A stretch of DNA of 64,000 nt, taken from assembly GCA_947579605.1 (NCBI GenBank), contig OX388318.1:2170001-2234000 (forward strand), in the 5' to 3' direction. The position numbers were made by a program, and so were the translations under genes. This document shows positions 59,601-64,000 of this stretch, piece by piece. Source of the DNA: Athripsodes cinereus (lineage: Eukaryota > Arthropoda > Insecta > Trichoptera > Leptoceridae). The notes beneath the pieces are model-generated. The model saw nothing but the letters and a program-made list of their open reading frames with translations. It made no database searches and was not told where the DNA came from. Position 1 is the first letter of the stretch, and every line of letters begins with the position of its first letter.

Positions 59601-61844
59601 GTTATTCTATTTTATTCTTCTCAAGACCATCCACTCATTTGCGAGTGATTTTGGAACCAAATGTTATGTTATTGCCACATTCAAATTGGTATTTTTAGTT
59701 TGTAGTAGGTACCTACATAAATATTCAAGTGATTTGCCATGAAATAAAAAAAAAGATAAAGAAAAATTTTAGGCGAAAATAAAAAGGTTCTCATGGCTAG
59801 TACTGAGGTACTTATGTATTTATTTAAAAAAAAAAACAATTAACATTGTTTATGGATTTTTTACATAATACCATTCTCATCTACAGTATGGATTTCTATG
59901 GGTTCATAATATCCTCCATTATGAAAATAGCCCAAAATGTCAAAAATATGCAATTTTCATTCACATAATTCAGGATTTTTTGTCATTAGCAATCACAATG
60001 TTTCATTATGAAAACAGTCCCTAATTATTTAGTTTCAGTATTGTTTAATTTATTGTGACATCCATTTTGAAATTAATTTAATACAATGAAAAATGTTTGA
60101 CTAAAAATATTGGATTTCCATACATGGTAATCTCATTAAAATTGTAATATCTTTAACAATACATAAGATATTTCAAATGTTTTTAGCCTAAAACCTGCCC
60201 AAGAGATGAGACCTCGTATAGAGTGTATTGTTTTACTTCTGTCTTTGTTAATTTCAGAGTCCATTAAGGACATACGCACATACGAACGGATTAGAATATT
60301 TATGTGTGGATTAGTCCACTAGTTACCTAACTTGTGGGAGACATTTTCATAATATAGTTTGACAGATTCCTATTTATTGTTCTTTAATAAGACACCGGGG
60401 TTCATATTTAGGAGTTTATTACACAAGGTACAACAATATAGAGAGTCCTTCAATTCTATGTATTACATTTTCAACAACATTAATTTATCAAAAAACAGTG
60501 TACAAAACTAGCACCTCTGGTGACAGAAAAGTGAACTAAGATAGTGTTGTGGAAAATTTACATTTGTGTTACTTCCAAATCCCACCAGTTTTTTCATGGC
60601 AAATAAAGTACCCGCATAAATTTATATATGGAAAATGTGTTGTAACAAGTTAATTATATTCCAGTGCTATTTACAAGCTCGTGCTTGCTCCCTGCGTCCA
60701 CGTCTGGCAGGACCTACTCTACAAGTTCTGGTAGTACTGTGGGCACTGGTGTGCTCTATGACACGTCTGACAGACCACAGACATCACTGGTGGGACGTAC
60801 TGGCTGGAGCCTGTCTAGGAATCATACTCTCCTACTACTCTGTAAGTGTTTACTGCTAATCCTCATCTCTCCATTGCTGGATGTAGGTCTCTTCAAAACT
60901 CTTCGCTTCGCTTTCAAGCAACCTTTCCCATAATCTGGACAATGTCATCAACCCATCTTTTTTGAGGTAGCGTTCTTCGTAGAACCATCTTCCCCGAAGA
61001 GTGTAGAAAAAATGTAGTTACAAATAAATAAAGTCATGGTGAAATTACTAATTGTATTGTTTTAATTTCTTATTTAAACATTGTCTATACAAGATCAACA
61101 TCATAATCTACCATCAAGATTAACTTATATTGTAAATTGTGTTAATTTTATGCATTGTCCATTATATTATACAGTAGAATCTCTCATAACGAGTTTAATT
61201 CGTTCCAGAATTTTACTCATTAAGCGAAAAAAAATCTATAGAAATCAATGTAAAATACGATAATGCGTTCCATACCGAAAGAATACTCAATGATTTTTTT
61301 TTTATTAACGTTTATTCAAATAAAATTACTTATAAAATTGTGTAACAACTTGTAATACAATTTAGATTTGGATAAAAACGTAAATAGAAATATGAATTTA
61401 TGACAAATAAATTATCACGCTAAAATAACAACCAACGCGCAAACGAAACAAGTGCTAAACACAGACTGATGTACTGGCACCGAAGTCCCAGCTCACAAGG
61501 TCACAACTGAATGTCGTGAAAAAGGGACTTACTCTTTCTCTGTAACTCGTTATGCGAAATGTCGCACATTTTTTTTGCCCGTTATGCAATTTACTCGTTA
61601 TTGAGAGGTTCCAATGTACTATGTACACTGAAACAAAAATAAATATTTTTACATTTCTTTGTCTTTCCAGGTTGTAATATTATGCAAACATTTCGTCTGT
61701 GACAATCCACCATTATCAAGAAGTGTGACGTCAAATGGGGACAGCGGAAATTCATTAGACAACCACACATCCGTGCGAAGACTTATCTCAACGTCGAGTA
61801 TGAAACAGGACGACACCGACTCTGGAATAACGCCAGTCACATAA
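26466..61844 (+). CDS. Lipid phosphate phosphatase (wunen/PLPP family), six exons seen
   Basis: This is a membrane phosphatase that dephosphorylates lysophosphatidic acid, phosphatidic acid and related lipids, at the plasma membrane or ER. Joining the six exons gives 341 codons in an unbroken frame, or 314 from the in-frame ATG at 26547. LPP proteins usually have about 280-380 residues. All three PAP2 motifs are intact: KIVVGEPRP (C1, exon 56194), FPSGHTT (C2, exon 57849) and TRLTDHRHHWWDV (C3, exon 60665) with the catalytic histidines. Six hydrophobic segments fit the family topology, and NCT before C2 is a sequon on the lumenal side. The acceptor at 26465 implies another exon upstream. A second candidate first exon lies at 50617-50677. 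Which insect paralogue this is (wunen, wunen-2, lazaro or another) cannot be told by eye. Confidence 0.9.
27190..27370 (-). pseudogene. RTE-like LINE RT fragment
   Basis: The - strand reads EIKCRIEAARAAFNKMKPLF, the conserved block downstream of the RT active site in RTE LINEs. The frame breaks afterwards. It sits in the giant intron of the phosphatase gene. Confidence 0.6.
27745..28345. mobile_element. Unclassified element with imperfect terminal inverted repeats
   Basis: TAGACTGGGCATTTGCCCAG at the left faces the inverse of CTGGGCATTAGCCCGTCTAG at the right, followed by further imperfect pairing. The interior is AT-rich with no convincing ORF. I could not define a target duplication. Confidence 0.4.
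28686..28825 (-). repeat. Family A SINE-like repeat, reverse copy
   Basis: It has CCACACGTAGGGTAACCAGC and ATTCAGGGTGGGTGGTAAAC on the + strand, the inverse of the family core. It lies directly upstream of an RTE-like LINE fragment. Confidence 0.55.
28868..29236 (+). pseudogene. RTE-like LINE C-terminal fragment with 3' tail
   Basis: It reads FGHVKRMEGERMTKRIYLSE, RKRRRPRTTWLD and CKDRSTWRSVLSAYPPR: the conserved C-terminus of RTE-like LINE proteins. It is followed by a GCGTGAGAGTATAGTAGAG tail. A stop interrupts it near 28938. The tail resembles the 3' end of the family A SINE. Confidence 0.75.
29692..29865 (+). mobile_element. Family C SINE, copy 2 (inside the Tigger-like element)
   Basis: A full-length copy with A box TAGCCTGGAGG, B box GGTTCGATCC, and the terminal hairpin GGGTTTATATCAAAAACCCA followed by a T-rich tail. 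Confidence 0.75.
30335..30445 (+). repeat. LINE 3' tail with (AATA)n
   Basis: CTCTGTATATTGATTGTATT and CAATATACAGTAAAGAATTA match the tails at 17821 and 62915. Confidence 0.6.
31854..32810. other. Intronic DNA without recognised features
   Basis: Part of the giant phosphatase intron. A Lys/Ser-rich open frame at 32365-32568 is low complexity and not supported as a gene. Confidence 0.45.
32813..33363 (-). mobile_element. mariner-type remnant with DUF4817-like helix-turn-helix
   Basis: The ends ATAAAGGATGTCTCA and, inverted, ATAAAGGGTGTCTCA continue as matching arms for 32 bp with four differences, flanked by TA. The - strand frame 33209-32922 reads AETARKLRKIFSRENA, RRVVKKIEETGSI and RTGRSFENIAVI, the DNA-binding head found in many mariner/Tc-type insect elements. 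The DDE catalytic half is deleted, so this is a non-autonomous remnant of 551 bp. Confidence 0.7.
33710..34070 (-). pseudogene. LINE ORF2 C-terminal fragment
   Basis: The - strand reads MLDAIYRANKSFFHDSVFSV, WNRLPEDLCK and LKGKLKTSLF, the usual C-terminal block of Jockey/CR1-like ORF2. The same family recurs at 36990-37450 on the same strand. Both copies are 5' truncated. Confidence 0.65.
34584..35400 (-). mobile_element. PIF/Harbinger-like MITE, copy 2, with nested SINE
   Basis: It starts TGTGGTGTTCTCACTTTGG, ends CCAAATGTGAACACCCCA, and is flanked by TTA at 34581-34583 and 35401-35403. It has the perfect TGCGCATGCGCA at 34746-34757. Removal of 34815-35096 (a family A copy) restores collinearity with copies 1 and 3. 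Confidence 0.8.
34815..35096 (+). mobile_element. Family A SINE-like repeat nested in Harbinger-like MITE
   Basis: This is the best-delimited copy of family A, about 282 bp, because the undisturbed MITE at 48515-49049 shows the empty site. It opens with CCGTGGAGCACCCGGTGAAG in a short direct duplication and ends TGATGGTATAGTATAGTAT. Confidence 0.75.
36275..36420 (+). repeat. Family F dispersed repeat, copy 3
   Basis: It matches 24135-24270, including AGTGAGCAGCCTGAAGGGCT and GGCCGGCCAAAA. Non-coding. Confidence 0.5.
36601..36768 (+). mobile_element. Family C SINE, copy 3
   Basis: The head reads GTTGGTAGCCTGGAGGCAGA, the B box is degenerate (GGTACGATCC), and the end is GGGTTTATATCAAAAATCCA. 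An older copy by its number of differences. Confidence 0.7.
36990..37450 (-). pseudogene. LINE ORF2 C-terminal fragment, second copy
   Basis: It is closely similar to 33710-34070 (shared CGTTGTTATCAATTGGTTTTT-type words) and extends further upstream in the element. Several stops interrupt it. Confidence 0.6.
38290..38400 (+). pseudogene. LINE ORF2 end with GAGATGGTCACG-type tail
   Basis: TTRFRSKLKTLLFRKSHCAL, the terminal LINE ORF2 block, runs into a stop, then AAGATGGTCACGAATCATTA. It belongs to the same LINE family as the tails at 7220 and 40210. Confidence 0.5.
38521..38731. mobile_element. Foldback MITE with about 60-bp arms
   Basis: The left arm 38521-38582 begins AGCGAAATAAATAAAACAAA, and the right arm 38674-38731 is its inverse. 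The arms share 22 identical outer bases, then a small indel, then TTTGTTTATTTGAC and AGAGAGAC. The loop region repeats GACATTGTCAATC-like words. Non-coding. Confidence 0.65.
38805..38838 (+). mobile_element. Helitron-like 3' end fragment
   Basis: CCCGAGCAAAATCGGGCTTA forms the short GC hairpin followed by AAAGCTAGC, similar to the terminal hairpin and CTAG end of insect Helitrons. Confidence 0.4.
39345..40320 (+). mobile_element. Family C SINE, copy 4, split by a retrocopy
   Basis: The SINE head occupies 39345-39480, and its last part GGTTTATAACCAAAACCCAG resumes at 40291. TATTTG is present at both junctions (39475-39480 and 40285-40290), as expected for a target-site duplication around the 804-bp insert. 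Confidence 0.8.
39481..40284 (+). pseudogene. Chimeric retrocopy: calexcitin-like EF-hand mRNA fused to a LINE tail
   Basis: The insert begins with UTR-like sequence and then an ORF at 39891-40175 (also MPISDLRKKKLLFV from 39903). VFFDVNQSGTLEKKYFESAI is an EF-hand typical of insect calexcitin/sarcoplasmic calcium-binding proteins, here with Tyr at loop position 12 where an acidic residue is expected. ETNDTMTKIWDGLRQRTDTN and NKDG begin a second EF-hand. The frame then breaks, but the neighbouring frame continues QWQQRYMNFMFDLEDASN, a later part of the same family, so about 20 codons are missing and the frame is shifted. From about 40209 the sequence becomes a LINE tail (GAGATGGTCACGGACCAT) with (ATT)n. 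The lack of introns, target duplication and foreign tail mark a LINE-made processed pseudogene. Family assignment is from memory of the motif, not a search. Confidence 0.75.
40610..40727 (-). mobile_element. Short retroinsertion with 13-bp target duplication
   Basis: TCTTAGGCTTTTT occurs at 40597-40609 and again at 40728-40740. The insert begins with poly-T, so its A-tail is on the - strand. The body contains GGCGGCTCATCCCGTTGGAT and a purine-rich end. Class unknown. Confidence 0.55.
41010..41275 (-). repeat. Family A SINE-like repeat, full reverse copy
   Basis: On the + strand it opens with ACTACTACTACTATACCATC (the tail) and ends near GTACCGGGTGCCTCACGGTA (the head). Together with 34815-35096 it defines the full unit. 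Confidence 0.7.
41430..42950. other. Intronic DNA without recognised features
   Basis: AT-rich. No exon, repeat boundary or RNA gene could be supported. Confidence 0.4.
42955..43110 (+). pseudogene. RTE-like LINE C-terminal fragment
   Basis: It reads TRKGLTKRICLSERRGMRNR and GRPRTLWLDH, the same block as 28950-29070. The frame ends within 50 codons. Confidence 0.6.
43115..45100. other. Intronic DNA, only a family A fragment recognised
   Basis: Outside 44222-44345 I see nothing beyond an (ATT)n run at about 43323-43340. Confidence 0.4.
44222..44345 (+). repeat. Family A SINE-like fragment
   Basis: CAGCAATGAAGTTTGCCACC and GCTGGTCTGCTAGCTACCAT match the family core. Similar fragments lie at 45478-45575, 47815-47960, 49312-49435, 52845-52950 and 55905-55975 (all +). 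Confidence 0.55.
45102..45218 (+). mobile_element. Family C SINE, copy 5 (head missing)
   Basis: It starts at the B box GGTTCGATCCCAGGTGCCGG and runs to the terminal GGGTTTATAAAAATATCTCA. The A-box half is absent. Confidence 0.65.
46130..46735 (+). mobile_element. hAT MITE carrying TATCGATA sites
   Basis: A 606-bp element with ends TAGTGATGGGCGATA and the exact inverse TATCGCCCATCACTA. It is flanked by GTCATAAC on both sides (46122-46129 and 46736-46743). The interior is packed with TCGAT words. TATCGATA, the consensus of the BED-finger factor DREF in flies, is perfect at 46145-46152 and 46166-46173. No ORF. Confidence 0.85.
48031..48056. repeat. (TAC)n microsatellite
   Basis: About eight TAC units directly precede ATCACGGGATATCCCACAAG. 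It is the simple-repeat tail of a reverse family A fragment (48056-48100). Confidence 0.7.
48190..48440 (-). repeat. Family A SINE-like repeat, reverse copy
   Basis: ATCACAGCATATCCCACAAG through AGAGTGAGAGACCAATTCTT on the + strand. Another reverse copy lies at 49065-49250, immediately after the MITE 48515-49049. Confidence 0.6.
48515..49049 (-). mobile_element. PIF/Harbinger-like MITE, copy 3
   Basis: A 535-bp undisturbed copy, TGTGGTGTTCTCA to TGAACACCCCA, flanked by TAA at 48512-48514 and 49050-49052. The NRF-1-like palindrome has one change (CGCGCATGCGCA). It lies about 1.4 kb upstream of the candidate internal promoter. Confidence 0.8.
49440..50430. other. DNA upstream of the candidate internal promoter
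   Basis: CTTGTC...CGTCACTGTGACGTCACAACG near 49730-49760 contains a CRE-like TGACGTCA palindrome. Otherwise AT-rich with no gene. Confidence 0.35.
50440..50677 (+). promoter_or_regulatory. Candidate internal promoter and alternative first exon of the LPP gene
   Basis: An ATG at 50617 (context ACCATG) opens 20 codons, MFSLRMSKSVYRLHFSRSLF, ending one base into a codon before TTCA|GTAAGTA at 50678. That phase matches the next exon at 52332 exactly and would supply a basic N-terminus directly before TM1. Upstream the DNA is locally GC-richer (CGTCGCTAGCGCCTC). TCATTC at 50580 resembles an arthropod initiator, with a GGACG downstream element one base off the canonical distance. No cDNA evidence is available to me. 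Confidence 0.5.
51529..52079. mobile_element. Tigger-like MITE with 20-bp perfect termini
   Basis: CAGTGAAACCTCTATCTATC occurs at the left end and, inverted, at the right end. TA flanks both sides (51527-51528 and 52080-52081). The 551-bp interior is AT-rich without an ORF. It lies between the candidate first exon and exon 52332 of the phosphatase gene. Confidence 0.8.
52332..52486 (+). CDS. LPP gene: TM1/TM2 exon
   Basis: It lies between TTGTTGCAG and GTAAGC; enters in phase 1 and leaves in phase 0. It encodes the rest of TM1 (IVALILSLLDII), the first outer loop GGFYCKDPSISFKFTGDTIS, which matches the conserved LPP loop (CxDxSIxxxxxxDT), and the start of TM2 (YLLLTSALVPLFM). Confidence 0.92.
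52540..52745 (+). pseudogene. LINE ORF2 C-terminal fragment next to the LPP exon
   Basis: AGGLANYVDRAFCVAGPLLW, NKIPYDLL and FKTLLFRKCYNS are the terminal ORF2 block of Jockey/CR1-like LINEs. It begins about 55 bp after the donor of exon 52332-52486, but it is unrelated to the phosphatase. Confidence 0.65.
53397..53668 (+). mobile_element. Helitron-like element
   Basis: It starts TCTATATAAATAAAAATGAG, has the AGAACGGCTGAACCGAATTGG-like block common in insect Helitrons, and ends GGGAACATCTAGT (CTAGT end). It inserts after an A, but the base after CTAGT is A rather than T. Non-autonomous, 272 bp. Confidence 0.55.
54148..54276 (+). repeat. Family H dispersed repeat, copy 2
   Basis: It matches 12650-12785 (GTAAGACAATACATTGCTAA and AAGTCTAGTATGTCTATG). 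Confidence 0.55.
54765..55100 (-). pseudogene. L2/RTE-like LINE C-terminal fragment
   Basis: The - strand reads RRWSWLGHVMRMPNDSWPKR, then RPGVPLSQYT, and in a second frame GMSWKEVTQLAQRRSEWRRL. This is one conserved terminal block broken by a frameshift near 54840. Confidence 0.65.
56194..56420 (+). CDS. LPP gene: C1 motif exon
   Basis: It lies between TTATTTCAG and GTAAGT; enters in phase 0 and leaves in phase 2. It encodes the end of TM2 (ILFVEFVLYRP), a cytoplasmic loop, TM3 (EYLLAFIFNLLFM), the C1 motif KIVVGEPRPHFLDTC, and a sequon in AVNCTPGE. The motif lysine and Arg-Pro bind substrate phosphate in this family. Confidence 0.93.
56929..57090 (+). mobile_element. Family C SINE, copy 6
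   Basis: GTTCGTCGGTAGCTTGGAGG head, GGTTCGATACCAGGTGCTGG B-box region, and GGGTTTATAATAAAACCCAG end. It lies in the intron between the C1 and C2 exons. Confidence 0.75.
57849..57969 (+). CDS. LPP gene: C2 motif exon
   Basis: It lies between GTTTGCAG and GTAAGT; enters in phase 2 and leaves in phase 0. It encodes CTNKKYAHYFIMDSNKSFPS followed by GHTT and most of TM4 (YLAIFLF). The histidine of PSGH is the family's acid/base residue. The downstream intron stays in frame through the minisatellite, so retention would add about 200 residues and lose C3. Confidence 0.93.
57993..58536 (+). repeat. 36-bp minisatellite, 15 units, beside the C2-exon donor
   Basis: The unit contains TTCAAAAGTTGATAGTATTG and GATCAATGTGACATTT. 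Fourteen units are identical and the first differs by one base (GTGTTGG). It begins 24 bp after the donor GTAAGT at 57970. Because 36 is a multiple of three and no unit has a stop in this frame, reading through from the exon gives a 12-residue repeat (FQKLIVLDQCDI) up to a stop at 58585-58587. Antisense frames are open for the same reason. Confidence 0.95.
58590..60660. other. Remainder of the intron after the minisatellite
   Basis: It holds the Helitron 3' end at 59191, a degraded family A core at 59110-59160 and another at 60255-60345, and AT-rich DNA between. Several GTAGGTACCTAC-like words occur at 59380-59720. Confidence 0.4.
59191..59222 (-). mobile_element. Helitron 3' terminus
   Basis: Inverted, it reads CCCGAGCAATGCCGGGTTAC then AAAAGCTAGT: the standard GC hairpin followed by CTAGT. 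The rest of the element would extend to the right (59223 onward), where I cannot find its other end. Confidence 0.6.
60665..60841 (+). CDS. LPP gene: C3 motif exon
   Basis: It lies between ATATTCCAG and GTAAGT, phase 0 on both sides. It encodes a short Arg-rich loop (RPRLAGP), TM5 (LQVLVVLWALVCSM), the C3 motif TRLTDHRHHWWDVLAG with the nucleophilic histidine, and TM6 (GACLGIILSYYS). Confidence 0.93.
61172..61616. mobile_element. Tigger-like MITE in the last LPP intron
   Basis: CAGTAGAATCTCTCATAACG at the left and, inverted, CATTGGAACCTCTCAATAAC at the right, each abutting TA (61170-61171 and 61617-61618). 445 bp, non-coding. It ends about 55 bp before the acceptor of the final exon. Confidence 0.75.
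61671..61844 (+). CDS. LPP gene: C-terminal tail exon and stop
   Basis: It follows TCTTTCCAG. It encodes VVILCKHFVCDNP and a cytoplasmic Ser/Thr-rich tail containing VRRLISTSS, a plausible basophilic-kinase site, and ends PVT then TAA at 61842-61844. Confidence 0.92.
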   Translation, partial: VVILCKHFVCDNPPLSRSVTSNGDSGNSLDNHTSVRRLISTSSMKQDDTDSGITPVT

Positions 61845-61924
61845 TACAACTAAGTGCCTTAATTGTAGAAATAATAGGACTCGATAATTAAATAATTATT
61901 TATATCACAATTAGATTAAAAATC

Positions 61925-61955
61925 ATCTTCGTTTAATCGAGAATGAAACGAAGAT
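61925..61955 (+). other. Hairpin in the LPP 3'UTR
   Basis: ATCTTCGTTT and AAACGAAGAT are perfect 10-bp arms around an 11-base loop, 80 bp after the stop codon. It would form in the mRNA. Role unknown. Confidence 0.45.
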
Positions 61956-62386
61956 TGAAGTCAATTTAATTCAATTGTGATTGTTTGTGTCGATGGTGAT
62001 CTTTATTAGATATAATTTTAAACTGATTTTCTATTTATTATTATTTTTCTTCTGATTGTGTATTGTATATATATTATTACAATTTTACAATTGTTTTTTA
62101 ATTTACTTTTCGTTTCAACTAAACAAGTTTTAATCCTGTATTTTCTTTGTACTTAACACAGCTTTACTTTTCACATTTCATCCGTGGTTTTTTTTTACCA
62201 CACGATACTTGACAAATAATCCAAATGTTTAGTGATCTTTGGTACTACTAGAGAGTTACTCTCAATGCCGTCTTAGTCTTATTCGTATCTAGCATCTTAA
62301 AGGACAGTCAGACTTGTTCACTTTGAGGGATTACTTAGAATGATCCTCCAAAATTGAAAAGTGTAAATAGACGTTTCATCCTTAGT

Positions 62387-62392
62387 AATAAA
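62387..62392 (+). promoter_or_regulatory. Candidate polyadenylation signal of the LPP gene
   Basis: The first AATAAA I find after the stop codon, 543 bp downstream. Others occur at about 63000 (within a LINE tail) and 63389. Confidence 0.4.
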
Positions 62393-62914
62393 TTGTGATA
62401 ACAGATGAAAGTGATTACCACCCAACATAATTTTAACAAAAGGTCCTTTCACTCAAACTATAAAGAAGTATTTTCCAATTATTTGTCAAATTCTCTATGA
62501 ATTAGTATAGAATGTCAGAATCGTAAGCAAAATGAATGTGCTGTTGTGTGCTTATGAGACTTTTATAAATTTATTTTTACATTTAATGCCCACTCACAAA
62601 TGGGGTAGCAAGTGAACTAACTGTGTGTAATGAACATATAGATTATCATGAAAATCTTTTTTCACACCACCATTATTGTCGGCATTTTCGCCTTATTCAG
62701 TTATTTTTGACTTCCTTCAACAAAAAAGATGTAATGTGAAATTTCTGAATTTTCATTTTCACTTGCCTTATTTATCTAATACTGAATTAAATTCTGCTTT
62801 TAAACACCCATTTTTGAATGAGAAAGAGAGGCAAAACTAGAACAGTCGGAGTGCAAACGTCAGATTACTTCACACACAACACAGACCCCTTGTAAATCTT
62901 ACAACTGTTATTGT

Positions 62915-63030
62915 ATTGCGCTTTGTATATTGATTGTATTTAATTTGAATGCATTTTTCTATAAAATTGTATGTATTGTTATCAATGTACAGTAAAGAAT
63001 GAATAAATAAATAAAATAAATAAACTCTAA
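62915..63030 (+). repeat. LINE 3' tail with (AATA)n
   Basis: GTATATTGATTGTATTTAAT and ATGTACAGTAAAGAATGAAT followed by AATA units, as at 17821 and 30335. Confidence 0.65.
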
Positions 63031-63145
63031 TAAAGCCATTTGGTTTTCAACGAGTCAAAATCACACCATATTTTTGTTTCAAAAAGTATTTTTTATACAA
63101 ATCACGTTTTGTGAATTATATTTGTTTACAATCAAATCATTTAGA

Positions 63146-63312
63146 GTTCGTCGGTAGCCTGGAGGTAGAGTCTCGGCCTTATGAACATGAGGTCCGGGGT
63201 TCGATCCCAGGTGCCGGCAAACTCCCCTTTCACGACACAAGCTTTTAGCTTACTGTGAAAGGTGTATAAGGTTGTATTTGGGTTTATAACAAAACCCAGA
63301 TATATCTTTTTT
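63146..63312 (+). mobile_element. Family C SINE, copy 7 (best preserved)
   Basis: A box TAGCCTGGAGG, B box GGTTCGATCCC, body CCCCTTTCACGACACAAGCT, and terminal hairpin GGGTTTATAACAAAACCCAG. It is closest to the apparent consensus of the seven copies. Confidence 0.8.
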
Positions 63313-63480
63313 TTTAAAAAAAATTTTTATTTATAAACATTATGATATTATTATTTTAAGATTTATGTTCATTTGTTATTATTTTGGAATAAATTCAATC
63401 CGTAACAACTGTCAAATGTTATTTATAAAACAAACAAAATGTTGGCCATTAAAAACGGTGGATATCAAGATGTTGAGTTA

Positions 63481-63710
63481 TCTATACTAATATTATAAAG
63501 AGGAAAGTTGTGATTGTTTGCATTGAATAGGCTCCGAAACTACTGGACCGATTTGAAAAATTCTTTCACTGTTGGGAAGCCACACTATCCCCGGGTGACA
63601 TAGGCTATATTATACTTTAAAAAAAAAATAGGGATCCTTACAAAAACTAAATTATTTTTTTAAATACCTATCTACCCATGCGAAGCCAGTGCCAACCGCC
63701 AGTCTAAATA
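63481..63710 (+). mobile_element. Helitron-like element
   Basis: TCTATACTAATATTATAAAG is the classic 5' end of insect Helitrons. CCGGGTGACATAGGCTATAT lies inside. The 3' end is degraded (CGCCAGTCT in place of CGCTAGT). Confidence 0.65.
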
Positions 63711-64000
63711 TATTAATGGCTTCCATTTTCAATTTGCGGATCGAATTTATTCTATAATAATGTCAGTTGTCAATATTATAAATTGTATAATTTATAAATT
63801 TTAATGAACTATGTATTTTGAAAGTAAGATTAAAACAATTGAAAAGCATTAGAAGACCATTTTAATTGTATATTTTTATTAAGTATACCTATTGTGAAAT
63901 TATTTATTTAATTGATTTTAAATGTATTTTATTATAATTTATGTTTATTTTTATGATAAATATACTTTTTTCTTATGAGAATCTTCATTTTTTGATGATA

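Noticed and set aside
63146..63220. tRNA-like sequence with good A and B boxes
   Set aside because: It is the head of a seven-copy SINE family, with the same non-tRNA body behind it and no closing acceptor stem.

Overview
The window is animal nuclear DNA, almost certainly from an insect. It is AT-rich and has GT-AG introns up to about 26 kb long. It is crowded with LINEs, tRNA-derived SINEs, Helitron ends and terminal-inverted-repeat DNA transposons, and short GTAGGTACCTAC-like words recur. The type of LINE (a coiled-coil/SGNH ORF1 joined to an endonuclease-reverse transcriptase) makes me suspect a hemipteroid insect, but the sequence does not settle the order. I see no bacterial genes, no CRISPR array and no convincing stand-alone tRNA or rRNA gene.

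The only host gene I can assemble is on the + strand. It encodes a six-span lipid phosphate phosphatase of the wunen/LPP (PLPP) family. Its coding exons are 26466-26637, 52332-52486, 56194-56420, 57849-57969, 60665-60841 and 61671-61844. All phases agree, and all three PAP2 catalytic motifs are present. Exon 26466-26637 opens in phase 0 after a good acceptor, so at least one more 5' exon probably exists that I could not place. A second, phase-compatible candidate first exon (ATG at 50617, donor at 50678) suggests an internal promoter about 24 kb further in. The intron after the PSGH exon carries a 15-copy, 36-bp minisatellite starting 24 bp from the donor, and it stays in frame with the exon.

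Region by region: 0.6-5.8 kb holds a nearly complete LINE on the - strand, with ORF1 and ORF2 overlapping in the -1 frame across a T TTT TTA heptamer. 5.8-13 kb is repeat-rich and non-coding, with a PIF/Harbinger-like MITE inserted in a foldback element. 13.9-15.0 kb is a 5'-truncated RTE-like LINE ending in a 20-bp hairpin. 16-26 kb carries several hAT MITEs with perfect 8-bp target duplications, and SINE copies. 26.5-52 kb is the giant intron of the phosphatase gene. It contains a 2.4-kb pogo/Tigger-like element, a mariner-type remnant, two more Harbinger-like MITEs (one with a nested SINE), a large foldback element, and a chimeric retrocopy of an EF-hand (calexcitin-like) mRNA fused to a LINE tail and inserted in a SINE. 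It also holds a hAT MITE carrying TATCGATA sites. 52-62 kb holds the remaining exons with TIR elements, Helitron ends and LINE fragments in the introns. 62-64 kb is 3'UTR/downstream DNA with a LINE tail, a SINE and a Helitron.

There is no operon-like organisation. The mobile elements explain most of the recognisable sequence. Nested insertions give a relative chronology: foldback, then Harbinger MITE; Harbinger MITE, then SINE; SINE, then EF-hand retrocopy.
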